Under the pieces are notes generated by a model, which saw only the letters and a list, made by a program, of their open reading frames with translations, did no database searches and had not been told where the DNA came from. A stretch of DNA of 64,000 bases, taken from NCBI GenBank assembly GCA_037957365.1, contig JARHVA010001191.1:1525501-1589500 (forward strand), given 5' to 3'. This stretch comes from Torreya grandis. Its lineage: Eukaryota; Streptophyta; Pinopsida; Cupressales; Taxaceae. Shown in pieces: positions 34,480 through 46,600 of the stretch; the first letter of the stretch is position 1, and each line of letters opens with the position of its first letter. The position numbers and the translations under genes were made by a program.

Positions 34480-34790
34480 TCACTTATTCTCTTTCACCTT
34501 ACCATTCTCTTTTGCTTATTTTTAACCAAATCACTTTAGTTTATAATTCATTATATATATCCATTTAGATTAGTTTTTAGTTTAATCTTTGATCATAATT
34601 CACTAGTATTAGCATAGATACTAACACTTTGCAAATATTTGGTCCATGGTGGCTCCCAATCACCAATTAATATAAATTTTGTGGAACAAGTTAAACATTG
34701 ATCTGCCTCTATTTCACCATAGGTAAGGTAATCTACCAAAAATTTCTACTCGTGCTCTAAATTCCCAGAATTCTAAAATGAGAAGTGTTC
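34480..34790 (-). repeat. Inverted copy of 14697-14990
   Basis: On - it shares AACACTTCTCATTTTAGAAT, CTATGGTGAAATAGAGGCAG and TTGGTGATTGGGAGCCACC with the + strand at 14697 onward. Probably a scrap of a retroelement RNase H region or of its flank. Confidence 0.5.
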
Positions 34791-34924
34791 TTTAAACACC
34801 AAGGACATGTTTTTTACATTTAGAGGCATCAACAGGGCATATATAAAATAGTTACAAGATCAAATTTATAGGTTTAAAATACATTAATCATATATATTCA
34901 TGACATTATATATCACATGGCATA

Positions 34925-35440
34925 GATTTAGGGGGCATGATGCTTTTCCATACTAAAATACACATATTTAAAAAATATAAAGATCAAATTCGTGATATTT
35001 ATTCATGCACATTTTAATAAAATAAAATTCCAAAGGCATGATACTTATTCATGCACATGTTCAAATTTTAAAGTTTCAATTTCAAAGTTTAAAGGGCATG
35101 ATGCTTGTTCATTCCCACATTTTCAAAGTTCAAAGTCATAGTTTCAAATGAAAAAATGTTAATTTCAATCCAAATATATGAGCAATTCAGTCATGATGGG
35201 GGGCATGAATATTATTTATTTTATTTCAATCATGAAAATACAATCTAGATCCATTTATAGAGGAGTGATTCAAATATATTAATGGTAATGTACATTCAAG
35301 TCTAGTGACACTCAATGGTCTTATAAATACTTATAATAAACCAATTATGTGTCTCTATCTTATGAGTGATGTATGTTTGAGTCTAGTGACACTCAATAGA
35401 TTTTGCATCACTTATAATGAACCCATCATGGTTCCACTTT
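34925..35440 (+). repeat. Degenerate GGCATGAT repeats and an 81-bp duplication
   Basis: GGCATGATGCTT-TTCAT-like phrases recur near 34932, 35035, 35095 and 35200 with AAAGTTCAAAG-like spacers. GTCTAGTGACACTCAAT occurs near 35299 and 35380 with similar following sequence, an approximately 81-bp tandem pair. No function suggested. Confidence 0.5.
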
Positions 35441-37336
35441 TTTGGATTAGTACATTGGGTACTACTCCTTATTTATGAGAGATGGAATAATGCATATTTA
35501 CAACTCAAGGGTTTGATTAGTTATTAAAAAATGGGACTTAATCACTCTTAATTTGCCATTGGTTAGAATTCTATAAGTGCTTCAATAATGGGGTATAGTT
35601 CTCCACCATCAATTATATGGTTACAATGAAATTTGGTTTTATCTCCATTTAAGTATACTCCTCTCTTTTCAATTTTGAAAATTTAAAATATTAATATTTC
35701 TCAAAATTTAAAGTAGATAAATGATTAATTCATGTTTTGCTGCATATTTTTATAAATTTGAGTGCCCTAAACAACTTGTGTGTCCTCTCAAAGAAAAAGT
35801 GTGTTATATATACTTAGGTTATTTTTTTCTCCTTTATTTTAGTAATGTAATTACTAGATTGAAGAGAATGGGGGCATGAGATGATGTAGACACATAAATA
35901 TGGTCACAGTTACTTGACAATAATTATTATTTTCACATCCTAAACTAGATGAAATACACCCAAATACATGAATCTTATTCACCATTCCTCTAAACCTTTT
36001 ATCAATATGCAGGCTTGAACCAATGATTGTCATCACTACTACATAGAAATTTCAATGTCAAATGCTCAAAATAAGTAAAATCACACTCAGACTATATCTA
36101 ACTTAGGATAAATTTTCCTAATGTTTTAGAATATATCCACCCTAGGTATACATGAGTTTTACCTTAATATTTTCCACATAGGTTGGTTATGTCCCATGCC
36201 AAATAATGGCTAGTGCATCAATTTTAAATCACTATTTTAGGTCTTCCCACACATTTCATAAGATTATCTAAATGAAATTATTGAAAGGTTCACCTATAAA
36301 TACACAATAAAGGTCATTAATTACCCCCACTTGGTATTCAATTGTTGTAGGCTTACACATTATTGCATATTAATAAAATCTTCCATATTTTTCTAAATTC
36401 AAGATCAATCAAAAGGAGTAGACATAAGCCAATTCAAGAGCATTAAAAACCAAGTCAATAACTATATTTTTCATGTATCAAATCCATTATTTAACTACAT
36501 ACACATATTCAAGTAGAAAAATTACACAATCACTCTAGGTGGAATAACTACACAAACTTGATTTCCCTCAGAGTATTGGATATGTAGGTATCGATTAATC
36601 ATTAGGAGGTGATAAAGTTTAGCTATAACCATTACACTCCCCTCTATTTTATTGGTTTCCAATATATCAAAGTATCCTTAGGGTTTAAAATAAAAAATAA
36701 GGGAAATAATGAATTTTACATGACATTATATAAATTAAAATACTAGATTAGTCAACACACATAAGTGTATAAGGTGCATCAACTAGAGTTTTTATCATAA
36801 TCAACTGAGACAACTCCATTGTCAATAGACATGAGTGTATCCACTTACAATGGTCATGTCGAGGAGTATTTTTAAATTCTATTCTTGATTCTGAGCATGA
36901 ATAATAAAATATTTAATTGATTCTCATTGTTAGACATATAAAATAGTAAAAAAAAGTATGTGTTTGAGCTATATTATTTTCTTCCTAGTGTTTTCCAAAA
37001 ATAATAGTTTTTCATATTGACCAATTTCAAAATCATAATTTTTTATTATTTTACATATTTAGTATTTTGATATATTATAATTTTATAACTATTAACATCA
37101 CATAAATTTATATTTTTAATAAAAAATAATGTAAAATAAGGATCATCTACATGTTTATAATCCAATCACAAACCAACAGGTCCCCACACACCTAAATTGG
37201 AAGTGCCCCATCCATTCAAAGAAGGAGCAAAATAAAATATTATAGTTTTAAACAAAATATTTGAGAACTATGTGCTAGGAATTAAAACTACTATCACATT
37301 TAAAAAGTTAAGATGAAGTAGGTAAATCTACTATAT
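35441..37336. other. AT-rich DNA with a Tat 3' UTR scrap
   Basis: No gene. 36520-36650 matches 61395-61535 and carries a class II-type hairpin: CTACA (36548-36552) with TGTAG (36583-36587), with CTTGATTTCC and GGATATGTAGGT between and after. A TGTAGACACATAAAT string at about 35886, preceded by GGGGGCATGAGATGA, resembles a PPT-LTR start but has no partner. Confidence 0.4.
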
Positions 37337-37539
37337 GCTAATGTAGACAATAAAAAACTACAAATGATAGCTTTCGATGTCAGACTATCTCTTTGATCCT
37401 CACCTGACCTCATATCTAGTGGACCACCTAGTCAACTAGACTCGCTTACTAACTTGACCCCTAACCTAGAATGCTTAACTAAACCACTTAATTAAACTTC
37501 ATTTAACCTATTTTATTTTGACCCCTCGACTATTTATAG

Positions 37540-38180
37540 TTAGTCTAACTATCAATGGTTAGCTTGACCATCGATGGTTAGGCCCCCAAACCTATTTTAA
37601 GCACTAAAGCATTGATAACCCTTGTGCAAGATAAGCATTTCCCTAAACAAAACTTACTTTAAAACATTGTGAACTAGAAACTTTATCCTCTTATCATATT
37701 ATTAACTTCCTCCATCCCAATTAGCAAATTCATCCTATAAAAGGAGAAGAGGAGGAAGTGAAATGAATCTCACAATCCATAATCTAAAATCTTTCATATA
37801 GGTTTTCAACATCCTTTCGATGAACAACGAATATCATTAGAGACCCGAAGCTCTATCAAAATCACATTTGAAAGCTAAGGTATTGTTACTCTAGCCAAAT
37901 CACTTCAGCATTCAATTACCAAGTTTTAGGTATCTTTTGCTTGTTTGGTTGATTTATATCCTTTATAATTTCCCAGCCTTATCAATATCTTACTCTTCAT
38001 CCCTTAACCTTTTAATAGACCTCTATTTGTCTAAAAATATAATTTTTATTTTCTATTTTGATCATTTTCATACTTGCATAGGAAACCACTAATGGTTTAC
38101 CCCAACTATCATTGGTCACACAATTGTAGATGGTTAGACCCAACCGTAGCTAGTTCACCTGACCATCATTGGTCACTGTG
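37540..38180 (+). promoter_or_regulatory. ACCATCGATGGT palindrome clusters in C 5' LTR
   Basis: A perfect 12-bp palindrome ACCATCGATGGT lies at 37567-37578, next to AACTATCAATGGTT. Further copies near 38090-38175 are ACCACTAATGGTT, ACTATCATTGGT, GTAGATGGTT and ACCATCATTGGTC. The 3' LTR has the same set (57839-57900 and 58395-58480), and the interior near the 3' end has more (56195-56285, 56815-56880). Confidence 0.65.
37736..37743 (+). promoter_or_regulatory. TATA box of C 5' LTR
   Basis: TATAAAAG in CATCCTATAAAAGGAG. In the 3' LTR the same place reads CATCCTACCAAAGGAA, so the box is lost there. Confidence 0.6.
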
Positions 38181-38558
38181 GCTTAAAAATATAGCAATTT
38201 ATTTTGAGCCCCTTAACCCTAGTCAAACCTAATTTTCTCTATTTCTACCTAATCATAATATCCTTTCTAATTTTTTAGACTAGACCCTAACTCCTTCAAC
38301 ATAAGTATTAACCTATTTTTGCTATTTTAGTTATTTTCTTTGATTAAGCATTTACTTTCTCTTTCTTGCATGCATTTACTTTCATATCATTGAATGCAAG
38401 TATCCCTTTTTTGTTTATATTAACTTAATTGTTATAATAATGTATTGACATCCTCCTAGAAATTAATATGCTTCTTAGATCTAGCTCATACTAGGCAGTC
38501 CACTTAACCATCCATTTAACAATCACCCTTTCTAGTGTCTTTCTTATTTATAGGTTAT

Positions 38559-39694
38559 TGTTGGGAATAATAACCGGAAGCACACAATTGATTACTAAGC
38601 AACTTAATATGCGGAAATAACCAGAATACACAAATAACTAGAATTTAGAAATAACACATGATATGAGAGACAATACACAACTTGTATTAAAACTCTTGAA
38701 GAAAAGAATACAATAAAGAAGATGCCACTTCTTCTCCACCACCTCTTCAGAGGCTTCCCACACCTCAAGTTAATAGTACTTCTCTCCTCAAATCGCTCTC
38801 TTAGGTCCCAACACCCAACTCAAACACTGAGTTGGTGTTCACCTCCAGTGCTCCACGCACACCACAAGTGCTCCACACACTCCACAAGTACACAACATAC
38901 TTCAAGTAGATCTCCCCTGAACCTACAACAACCTGCACCTCAATAGACCTTACTTATGGAAGGAACTCCCTTGCCTTCCTCTTTGCTCTATCTGAGTACA
39001 CATCTGTACTCCAAGTAGATCTTGCCTGATTCTGCACCCTATTGTGTTGCTGTCCTATCTGATCTTGCACACCTTCAAATCAACCTGGTTCTGCACACCT
39101 GTGAACCTTGACCTTGCACACACATACACTTGCATATCAACGATCTTACTTACCATGCAGATCTCCTATAAAGGCCATGCTCACCTGATGACCAAGATCA
39201 TACATACATGAAGAACCCTGCTGATTCTCCAATCCAACACCCACACACCTAGTACTGTGGCACTAGGAGGAATGCACCATTGCTCTACCTCTATCTGAAG
39301 GAGCTGTTTGCTCTCTTACTACCTAGCATGAGTTTCTAATACAACCATGAGTCTATTATATAGATCTCATCCAAACAATAATTAGACATCTAATTACAAT
39401 AATTAGATCCGTAGCTCTCAGTCTAAAAATAGCTCTCATCATGCAAACACTTGGTTCGTCAACTGACTTCCCGTAATAAACTCACAGTCGAACCACACAG
39501 GTGACCGATGTCGGTCCCTGTCCACCTGGGGGTCACCGATGCTGATCGATCTCTAACCGACGTCGATTGCTTCCTTGTCTAATCCTACCGATGTTGGTTG
39601 GCCTGACTGACGCCGGTGTCTGTGACACTTCGTAACTCACCTGTAACCTCCTCCACGTCTGCATCAGTGAAGCTTTTAGCTCCATAACCTAACA
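38559..39694 (-). mobile_element. 3' LTR of the copia element
   Basis: 1136 bp, TG...CA. A TATA-like CTATATAATAGAC lies on - at 39363-39352. A palindrome cluster (39500-39625) has ACCGATGTCGGT, ACCGACGTCGAT, ACCGATGTTGGT and GACGCCGGT. The CACAAGTGCTCCACGCACAC unit is present twice (three times in the other LTR). Confidence 0.92.
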
Positions 39695-39780
39695 ATCTCC
39701 CACTTGGAGATAAATAGTTGCACTATACCTATACCTGTACCCTGTCTAATCTATTTCCTGGTTTGTATCCCTCTTCAAGA

Positions 39781-40420
39781 TCAATCCTGAAGACAACCCA
39801 CCACACAACATGTGATGTACCTCCTATCATTTGAGTACCCTGCCACATCCAAACCTAAAAACACATGTAGTGAAGTCCTGACCCTGCATGTATACCTATT
39901 GATGGTCCCTCTCAAATACCTGAGAACCCACTTCCCCGAATTGGCTCCTAACTCTCTGACAGCTCCCACTGCATGGGAATACTCAGGTCTATACCAGACC
40001 TCATGTGATTTTGGACACTATACCTATCTAGCCCTTAGTGTGCTCCGGCTCTGCATCCTGAACCTCACCAACACCTGATTCACATCAGCTCCCACTGGAA
40101 ACAAAATCAACCTGTGATCTCCATGTCTCCCATGCCAAAGAATTTTGCTGCTCCAAATTCTTCATAGCAAAACACTAAACTAATCTTACCCTTAGCTCAG
40201 CAAAACCCTGTATGTACAATCCTGCTAGCAAACATACCATCCACATACAACAATAGAATGATGTCATGACTCATCATCCACCTGGTAAGGCAAAACCACA
40301 GTAGTTACCTGACATTGACTAAAGCCATGCTTCATCCTCCACCTGTCAAAACCTGTACCACTGTCCTGCAGCTCCTCAAGACCATATACCTTGGTCTTCC
40401 GTCTCACGTATCTATTCTCT
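39781..40420 (-). pseudogene. Copia RT end and RNase H remnant
   Basis: On -, a decayed stretch around 40380-40250 resembles the copia RT end (HGFSQCQ ... VVCGWYV for the usual YVDDM-containing part). The clearer piece at 39969-39781 reads ELGANSGKWVLRYLRGTINR and then LGLDVAGYSNDRRYITCCVV, matching the copia KWVLRYLRGT ... GYxDADYAGDxDxRRSTTGYV region. Catalytic residues are mostly lost. Confidence 0.65.
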
Positions 40421-40664
40421 CTATTCTTCAACTAAGGTATCCATTCATCTCTATGCTTTCTTCCCACTGGCAACCCTACCAAATCTCCACTTGGTTTTGC
40501 AATATCTCTATGCCATGCTCCCACCTGTTTCCTGGATCCTTCTTGCTCTACAATCAGCAACGAGTATAAAGAAGAGGAACAATGAATTTGAGGGCCTACT
40601 TACGTCTTCAGTCCTCCATATGGGTGTTCGAGACTCCTTTTCAGCTCGTTGTCCACCCAAAATC

Positions 40665-40850
40665 CATTACAGTGACCGACCTCGTTCACCCCATAGTCTA
40701 CATCTGACTGACATCGATTCCCATGCGTCTGTGCCTGACTACTGACCCTGTCAACGTCGGTGTCCCTGCTACCGACGTCAGTCCTTATGACCAACATCGG
40801 TCTTACCTACTACCGATGTCAATTTTTCTACCGACGTCGGTACCTGTGTT
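40665..40850 (-). promoter_or_regulatory. RCCGACGTCGGT cluster inside the copia element
   Basis: Perfect ACCGACGTCGGT at 40830-40841, and variants ACCGACGTCAGT, ACCGATGTCAAT, ACCAACATCGGT and TCAACGTCGGTG within 180 bp. It lies where integrase should be, suggesting that LTR-like sequence replaced coding sequence. Confidence 0.65.
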
Positions 40851-41465
40851 TCCTATAAGTGATGACTTTTTACCTGCGAGCTCTTTTGAATCAATCCCCA
40901 TGTCCAAACTGCCCTGCTCAAAAGTATCCAGCCCCATCCACTGGTCTTTGTCTGCCATCTCCTCCAAATACACCAAGGCTTTCCAGTTCTTAAGCCTATC
41001 AAATATATCTATCTTCTGCTTAAGAACATGCATCTCTTTCCTGTTCATGTCACCAAGCCTACGAAGCCACGTCTCCGCAACAAAAGAAGAATTAGTAATA
41101 TAAACAAGTAGATAAAGAGTACCTATTTTCTTACCACCAGCTAATTCAAGTGTATCCACTGTGAGAGCTCTTGTACATCTCTCATCACCCAACCTTTTTG
41201 AAGAAATTAGCCATATCTCCAAACCTGGGACATGCATGACCTCCTTCAACACCCATGTGTTGGCCGCCTACGATTTCAGCTTCACTTCCCCTTTGCCAAT
41301 TCTTTGGCAAGGCTCACCAGCTCCTCTCCCTGGGGCTACATGGAAAGAGGCAACCGAATATTTTATCCAAGATTCAACTTTATCCAAGAAACCTCCATAA
41401 GCATCCTGTGCAACAACCCCTGCAACATCTGCCTCTTCAGTTCCTTCATGCTGATCTGCTACCAA
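40850..41465 (-). pseudogene. Copia protease and GAG-pre-integrase remnant
   Basis: On -, VESWIKYSVASFHVAP (within 41465-41268) corresponds to the copia ESWI-DSGASFHVTP protease site; the catalytic DSGA is changed to YSVA. The following frame (41252-40803) reads VMHVPGLEIWLISSKRLGDE, GGKKIGTLYLLVYI and ETWLRRLGDMNRKEMHVLKQ, the GAG-pre-integrase domain (usual WHxRLGHMxxK, here LRRLGDMNRK). Inactive. Confidence 0.75.
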
Positions 41466-41654
41466 CCAACAATATTCTTTTACCTACTCTTTCTTTCCAT
41501 ATGACCATTGGTGACCACCTGTGCTTTTCAACTCCTCCATTCTTAGCTTACTTTGATCTACCATTGCTCTACTCCCACTCGATCAGAAACCCCTAAGAGT
41601 GACCTGTAACCAAACACAAAACCTGCTTCCTGCAACCTTAGCTCTAATACCATG

Positions 41655-42810
41655 TGTTGGGAACAATAACTGGAAGCACACAATTGATTACTAAGCAACT
41701 TAATATGCAGAAATAATTAGAATACACAAGTAACTAGAATTCAGAAATAACACATGATATGAGAGACAATACACAACTTGTATTAAAACTCTTGAAGAAA
41801 AGAATACAATAAAGAAGATGCCACTTCTTCTCCACCACCTCTTCAGAGGCTTCCCACACCTCAAGTGAACAGTACTTCTCTCCTCAAAGCTCTCTCTTAG
41901 GTCCCAACACCCAACTCAAACACTGAGTTGGTGTTCACCTCCAGTGCTCCACGCACACCACAAGTGCTCCACGCACACCACAAGTGCTCCACGCACTCCA
42001 CAAGTACACAACGTACTTCAATTAGATCTCCCCTAAACTTGAAACAACCTACACCTCAATAGACCTTACTTATGGAAGGAACTCCCTTGCCTTCCTCTTT
42101 GCTCTATCCGAGTACACACCTGTACTCCAAGTAGATCCTGCCTGATTCTACACCCTATTGTGTTGATGTCCTATCTGATCTTGCACACCTACAAATCAAC
42201 CCAGTTCTGCACACCTGTGAACCTTGACCTTACACACACATACACCTACATATCAATGATCTTACTTACCATGCAGATCTCCTATAAAGGCCATGCTCAC
42301 CTGATGACCAAGATCATACATACATGAAGAACCCTGCTGATTCTCCAATCCAGCACCCACACACCTGGTACTGTGGCACTAGGAAGAACGCACCATTGCT
42401 CTACCTCTATCTGAAGGAGCTATTTGCTCTCTTACTACCTAGCATGAGTTTCCAATACAACCATGAGTCTATTATATAGATCTCATCCAAACAATAATTA
42501 GACATCTAATTACAATAATTAGATCCAATGCTCTCAGTCTAAAAATAGCTCTCATCATGCAAACACTTGGTTCATCAACTGACTGCCCGTAATAAAATCG
42601 CAATCAAACCACACAGGCGACCGACGTCGGTCCCTGTCCACCTGGGGGTCACCGACGCTGGCCGATCTCTAACCGACGTCGATTGCTTCTTTGTCTAATC
42701 CTGCCAACGTCGGTTGGCCTGATCGACGCCGGTGTCTGTGACACTCCGCAACTCACCTGCAACCTCCTCCATGTCTACATCAGTGAAGCTTTTAGCTCCA
42801 CAACCTAACA
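41655..42810 (-). mobile_element. 5' LTR of the copia element
   Basis: 1156 bp, alignable with 38559-39694; the length difference is largely one extra 20-bp CACAAGTGCTCCACGCACAC unit near 41965. A TATA-like box lies on - at 42480-42469. The palindrome cluster at 42612-42735 includes a perfect ACCGACGTCGGT (42620-42631). Confidence 0.92.
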
Positions 42811-42956
42811 GTTATTCCTTCCAAGCCAAAGAGGAGTTTCCATCATTGTCTAGATTCATGCATGCACTTTACCAAGTATTCTTCTACATGCCATATTACT
42901 AGTTTCATTACTTTACTTATAGCACTAAGAAATGAGTGAAATTAACTGAAACATTT

Positions 42957-42975
42957 TGACATGCCTAGTGAGACC
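42957..42975 (+). other. Primer binding site of element C
   Basis: TGACATGCCTAGTGAGACC starts three bases after the LTR end and equals the B site with four transitions. Confidence 0.7.
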
Positions 42976-43647
42976 TAGTTCCATTTTCCTTCCTTTATTT
43001 TTTTCTCATTGAATGAAATTTGAAATTTTCTTTTTGAGCTTAAAATAAACCTCTTACATACATTGATTTCTTTTTTGTCTTAGTTCATATAGTAATATAG
43101 TGGGAAAATTAATAAATCATAGATTTCTCACTTGTTATCACACACTAAGCTAAACCAAAAAATAATTAACACATTAAAACATACCTAAGACAAGGTCTGA
43201 CTAGGATTTTATCACCTAGCAGTAACCTTACCCCCTTCCCATCTATCCTACTTGGATTTCACCACCAAGGGGAAAACCAACTCATCTCTCTAGTTGAGTA
43301 TAAAATCTAAACTTGATATATTTTGGCTAAGTACCTAATACTCTTATCATTATGGGACTATGAAGTGAGGGGGTAGGCCCCAATACCAAGCCATGAACTA
43401 AAGTTCATATTATATTTTTCTCTTGAGTGCCTAAACAACCTAAAACTAACCTTAGATTACCTCTTTATGACTTGGTCTATAAGTCAAATTCCTTTCTCAC
43501 ATTTTCTAAGGCATAATCCAAAAGTGATCTAAAAATAATTATAGGATTTAACACACTTTTAGTGTATGCATTTTTTGCCTTAAATTATTTTCTTTTGATT
43601 GATCTTTTCTTGAGGTGTGAGTTTCATCATATTTCTTATCTTCTCAT
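42976..43647 (+). other. Element C 5' leader
   Basis: Noncoding. 43190-43390 aligns with the B leader (TAGGATTT-ATCACCTAGCAG, TTGGATTTCACCACCAAG, ATATTTTGGCTAAGT). Confidence 0.65.
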
Positions 43648-46600
43648 ATGGTCTTTACTAGACAACAACTTAGAAACCAAACTGATTAACCACCATCTTT
43701 CTCTTCATCCTCCATGGAATATAATTCTAATGATGAGGGTTCACCTCATCTTTCTCCTCCTCCTACCAAAATCTCAGTTGTTTTCAAGGGTGATGTGGAT
43801 TTTGCTACCTTCCTTGATAAAAATCTAGTGGCCCTTCAAAATTATCTTAAAAAATTACCACATCATACCTCTATTACTTCAATTCCTCCTACAAACCCTC
43901 TTTATGGTATTCCTCCCCATCTTATGGTGGGTACCACCTCAACCCAACCCTTTTCGACCCAAGCCTCTTCTTCCTTCAACATCCCATCTACTACTATGAC
44001 CCAAACCTAATCCAATATCCAAACCTCTAACTAAACACCTCATATCACACCCAACACTTCCCATATAAGTTCAAATTTACCACTAGTTACCTATACTCCA
44101 CCCACCATGGGGTTATCTTCTACCCCTATATCCACCCTTCCCCACATCTCAACCAATTCACCAACTTCCACACCATTTCAGAACTTGGTGCTCTATATAC
44201 CTCAAAGACTTCTACCAATTAGCACTAGGGTCACCACTAAACCTCAACTTACTCAATCTCAACTTACTCAACCTAAACCCACTAATTTAACAATACCTTT
44301 AAGTCAACCTACATTTATCCCTCAAAAATTACCCACGATAACCTATAAATATGTCTCTAACCCACAAGGGTACATAGCACCTTCCACTCAACCACTTATG
44401 CCAATAAACCCATATGGGGCACCATATCAACCTCTTGTGACCACTTATCAATATGTGGCTTCCTCTACACCTTCTATCACCTATCCACATAAAGCTTCCA
44501 CCCAATCTCAATAAAATGTGCCCCTTAACTATGTAATTTCCCAACCCTAACCAGATCTAATCAAGATATTAATGGAAAAAATGACCAACTTAGAGTCATC
44601 CATCTCTAGGTCTCATAACCTTTTATCCTATGACCAGATTTGTAATGAACCCATTCATCTATCTATCCCTATCCATGCTTATCCTCCTCAATTGGAATAT
44701 GCAAAAAATTTCCAAATGTCAAGGCAAGGAGGACCCCCAACAACATTTGAGAGCATTCCATCATTCTTGTTATTTAATCACATATGATGATGATATCCTT
44801 CTTTGAACCTTCCCCATGTCCTTATCTGAACCCACCCTTTATTGGTATAGTGATCTTATCACGCACTCCATATTTTATTTCTCTCAATTAGCCCAAATAT
44901 TTTTAGAACACTTTTTAGTAAACATATTAAAAAAGGTTTCTATCACTGATCTCTATTCCATTAAGCAATTTGATGATGAGTCAATTGTTGATTTTTTTTC
45001 TAGATGGAGAAGCCTCATTGACCAACTTACATTTTCCTTACCATAACCTAAATTGATTTAACTCTTCTCTCAGGGTTGTGCCAAACATATAGCTCCCACT
45101 CTACAAGTTCAAACCCTTATAACTTTTGGTGAGGCATTCACTATGGCACGTAAACTAGAAAACCATGACATTCATGAAAGAAAATTAAAATTAGAAAACA
45201 AAAATTCTACATTTAAATCCAATGACCCTTCCTCCACAAAAAACACTAACCAATCCAATACCAAGGCAACATCATCTTCCAATTTAGTTATTCTAAAAAT
45301 TGTTCCACCTTTAATTGTCAACCAGTCACCTCAAACCAATTCTCCCAACCCTTCTTATCAACAAAACCAAAACTAGAACTGAGACCCTCCAAAACAATAA
45401 ACTCCCATTGGAGAACCTTATACATCAGTTTTGGATAAATTTATTGAATCCAACCTTATCCAACTCCCACCAATTAAACCACCACAACAATTTGATGTTT
45501 CTCATCCCATGCTAGGTTGGTATAATGAAAATGACCATTATGCCTTTCACCATGTTATAAGACATGACATTAATAGATGTAATACATTCAAAAGTCTTAT
45601 CTAAAATTTAATTAATAATGGAGAAATTATGTTTGAAAATCCCAATGCACCTCCTAATCAAGCCCTTGACATTTTCCACAAACCTTTTCCCAATCATGCT
45701 CCTTTTACTCAACACCATGATGATAAACCCAAATCCTCTCACTCTCATGAGGCACACACAATCAATGTTATTAATAATGATCCCATTATTAGACAAACCA
45801 TTACCTCAATCACCCAAATGAAAATAGTAAACTCACCTCTTATTCCTATGGATACCCAAATGAGGGAATCAACCACCCCTCTCTCTTTACTTTATCAGAC
45901 TGTAACTCTTCCTTTGATGGAAACACTGAAGGAGACAACCATTGCTTCCACTCCACCCATTCAAGTGGTAGAATTTTCATCTATTCCTTTGGACACCCAA
46001 ACAAAGGAAGAAACCATGTCTACTCCTTCACTTAGGGAAAAAACACCTACCTCCCTCATATTGAAACCATCCACACCTTCTTTCAAGATTATCCCAAACC
46101 AAGGGAAGGTTACCTCACCTATCCAACCACCAATTTTGGAACCATCCACCAAAAAAAAGGATGGTGAAAACTTTCCTTCTTCTCCACAAAAGGGCTCAAG
46201 ATTTGAAAACAATGACCACAGAACTAAACCTATCTATAATCCCTTTTCTATGATAGTACAAATTTTAGAGTTCACTTCCCAACCTAGCTTTGATATATCC
46301 ACCTGTTGGTATCAACTTGGACTTCTCTACCAAAAAAACATGAATCCTCAACTTCACTTGAATCCACTCTTAAACCCATTATCCCTTAATTGAATACCAC
46401 TTCCAAAACCATAATTGAACCATCCCAACCACCTCTACCTAAAATTACCTAATCACCTTATCATGCTTTCACCAAACCAATCATGAACCTAGGAATTCTT
46501 CCCACACCTAGTCATACTCACCCCCCTTGGAGGTTAGACTTAACCCCATCTAGTCCACCAAAAAAACCTCTAACTAAACCAACTAAAAAGGTAGATTCAC

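Larger units (their letters stand above)
38554..42815 (-). mobile_element. Ty1/copia retrotransposon nested in C 5' LTR
   Basis: 4252 bp between perfect 5-bp target duplications GTTAT (38554-38558, 42811-42815). LTRs 38559-39694 and 41655-42810 begin TGTTGGGAA and end CCTAACA. On -, the PBS TGGTATTAGAGC (41652-41641) is the initiator-Met type with one transition, and the PPT CCAAGTGGGAGAT (39707-39695) abuts the other LTR, so the element reads on -. The 1.96-kb interior retains protease, GAG-pre-integrase, and RT end plus RNase H remnants; gag and integrase are gone. By-eye LTR divergence is about 4-5%. Confidence 0.93.
37342..42953 (+). mobile_element. 5' LTR of element C, interrupted by copia
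   Basis: Two parts, 37342-38558 and 42816-42953, rejoin through the GTTAT target site to about 1355 bp, alignable with the 3' LTR. It starts TGTAGACAATAAAAAAC and ends ATTAACTGAAACA. It has CCTATAAAAGGAG (TATA box 37736-37743) about 390 bp in. Palindrome clusters of the ACCATCGATGGT type lie at 37540-37590 and 38086-38180. Confidence 0.9.

Noticed and set aside
35886..35900. TGTAGACACAT as another LTR start of the A/B/C family
   Set aside because: Preceded by a plausible purine tract, but no LTR end, partner or target duplication was found.
38722..38946. Short ORFs in the copia LTRs
   Set aside because: They lie in LTR sequence and read across the short CACAAGTGCTCC repeats.
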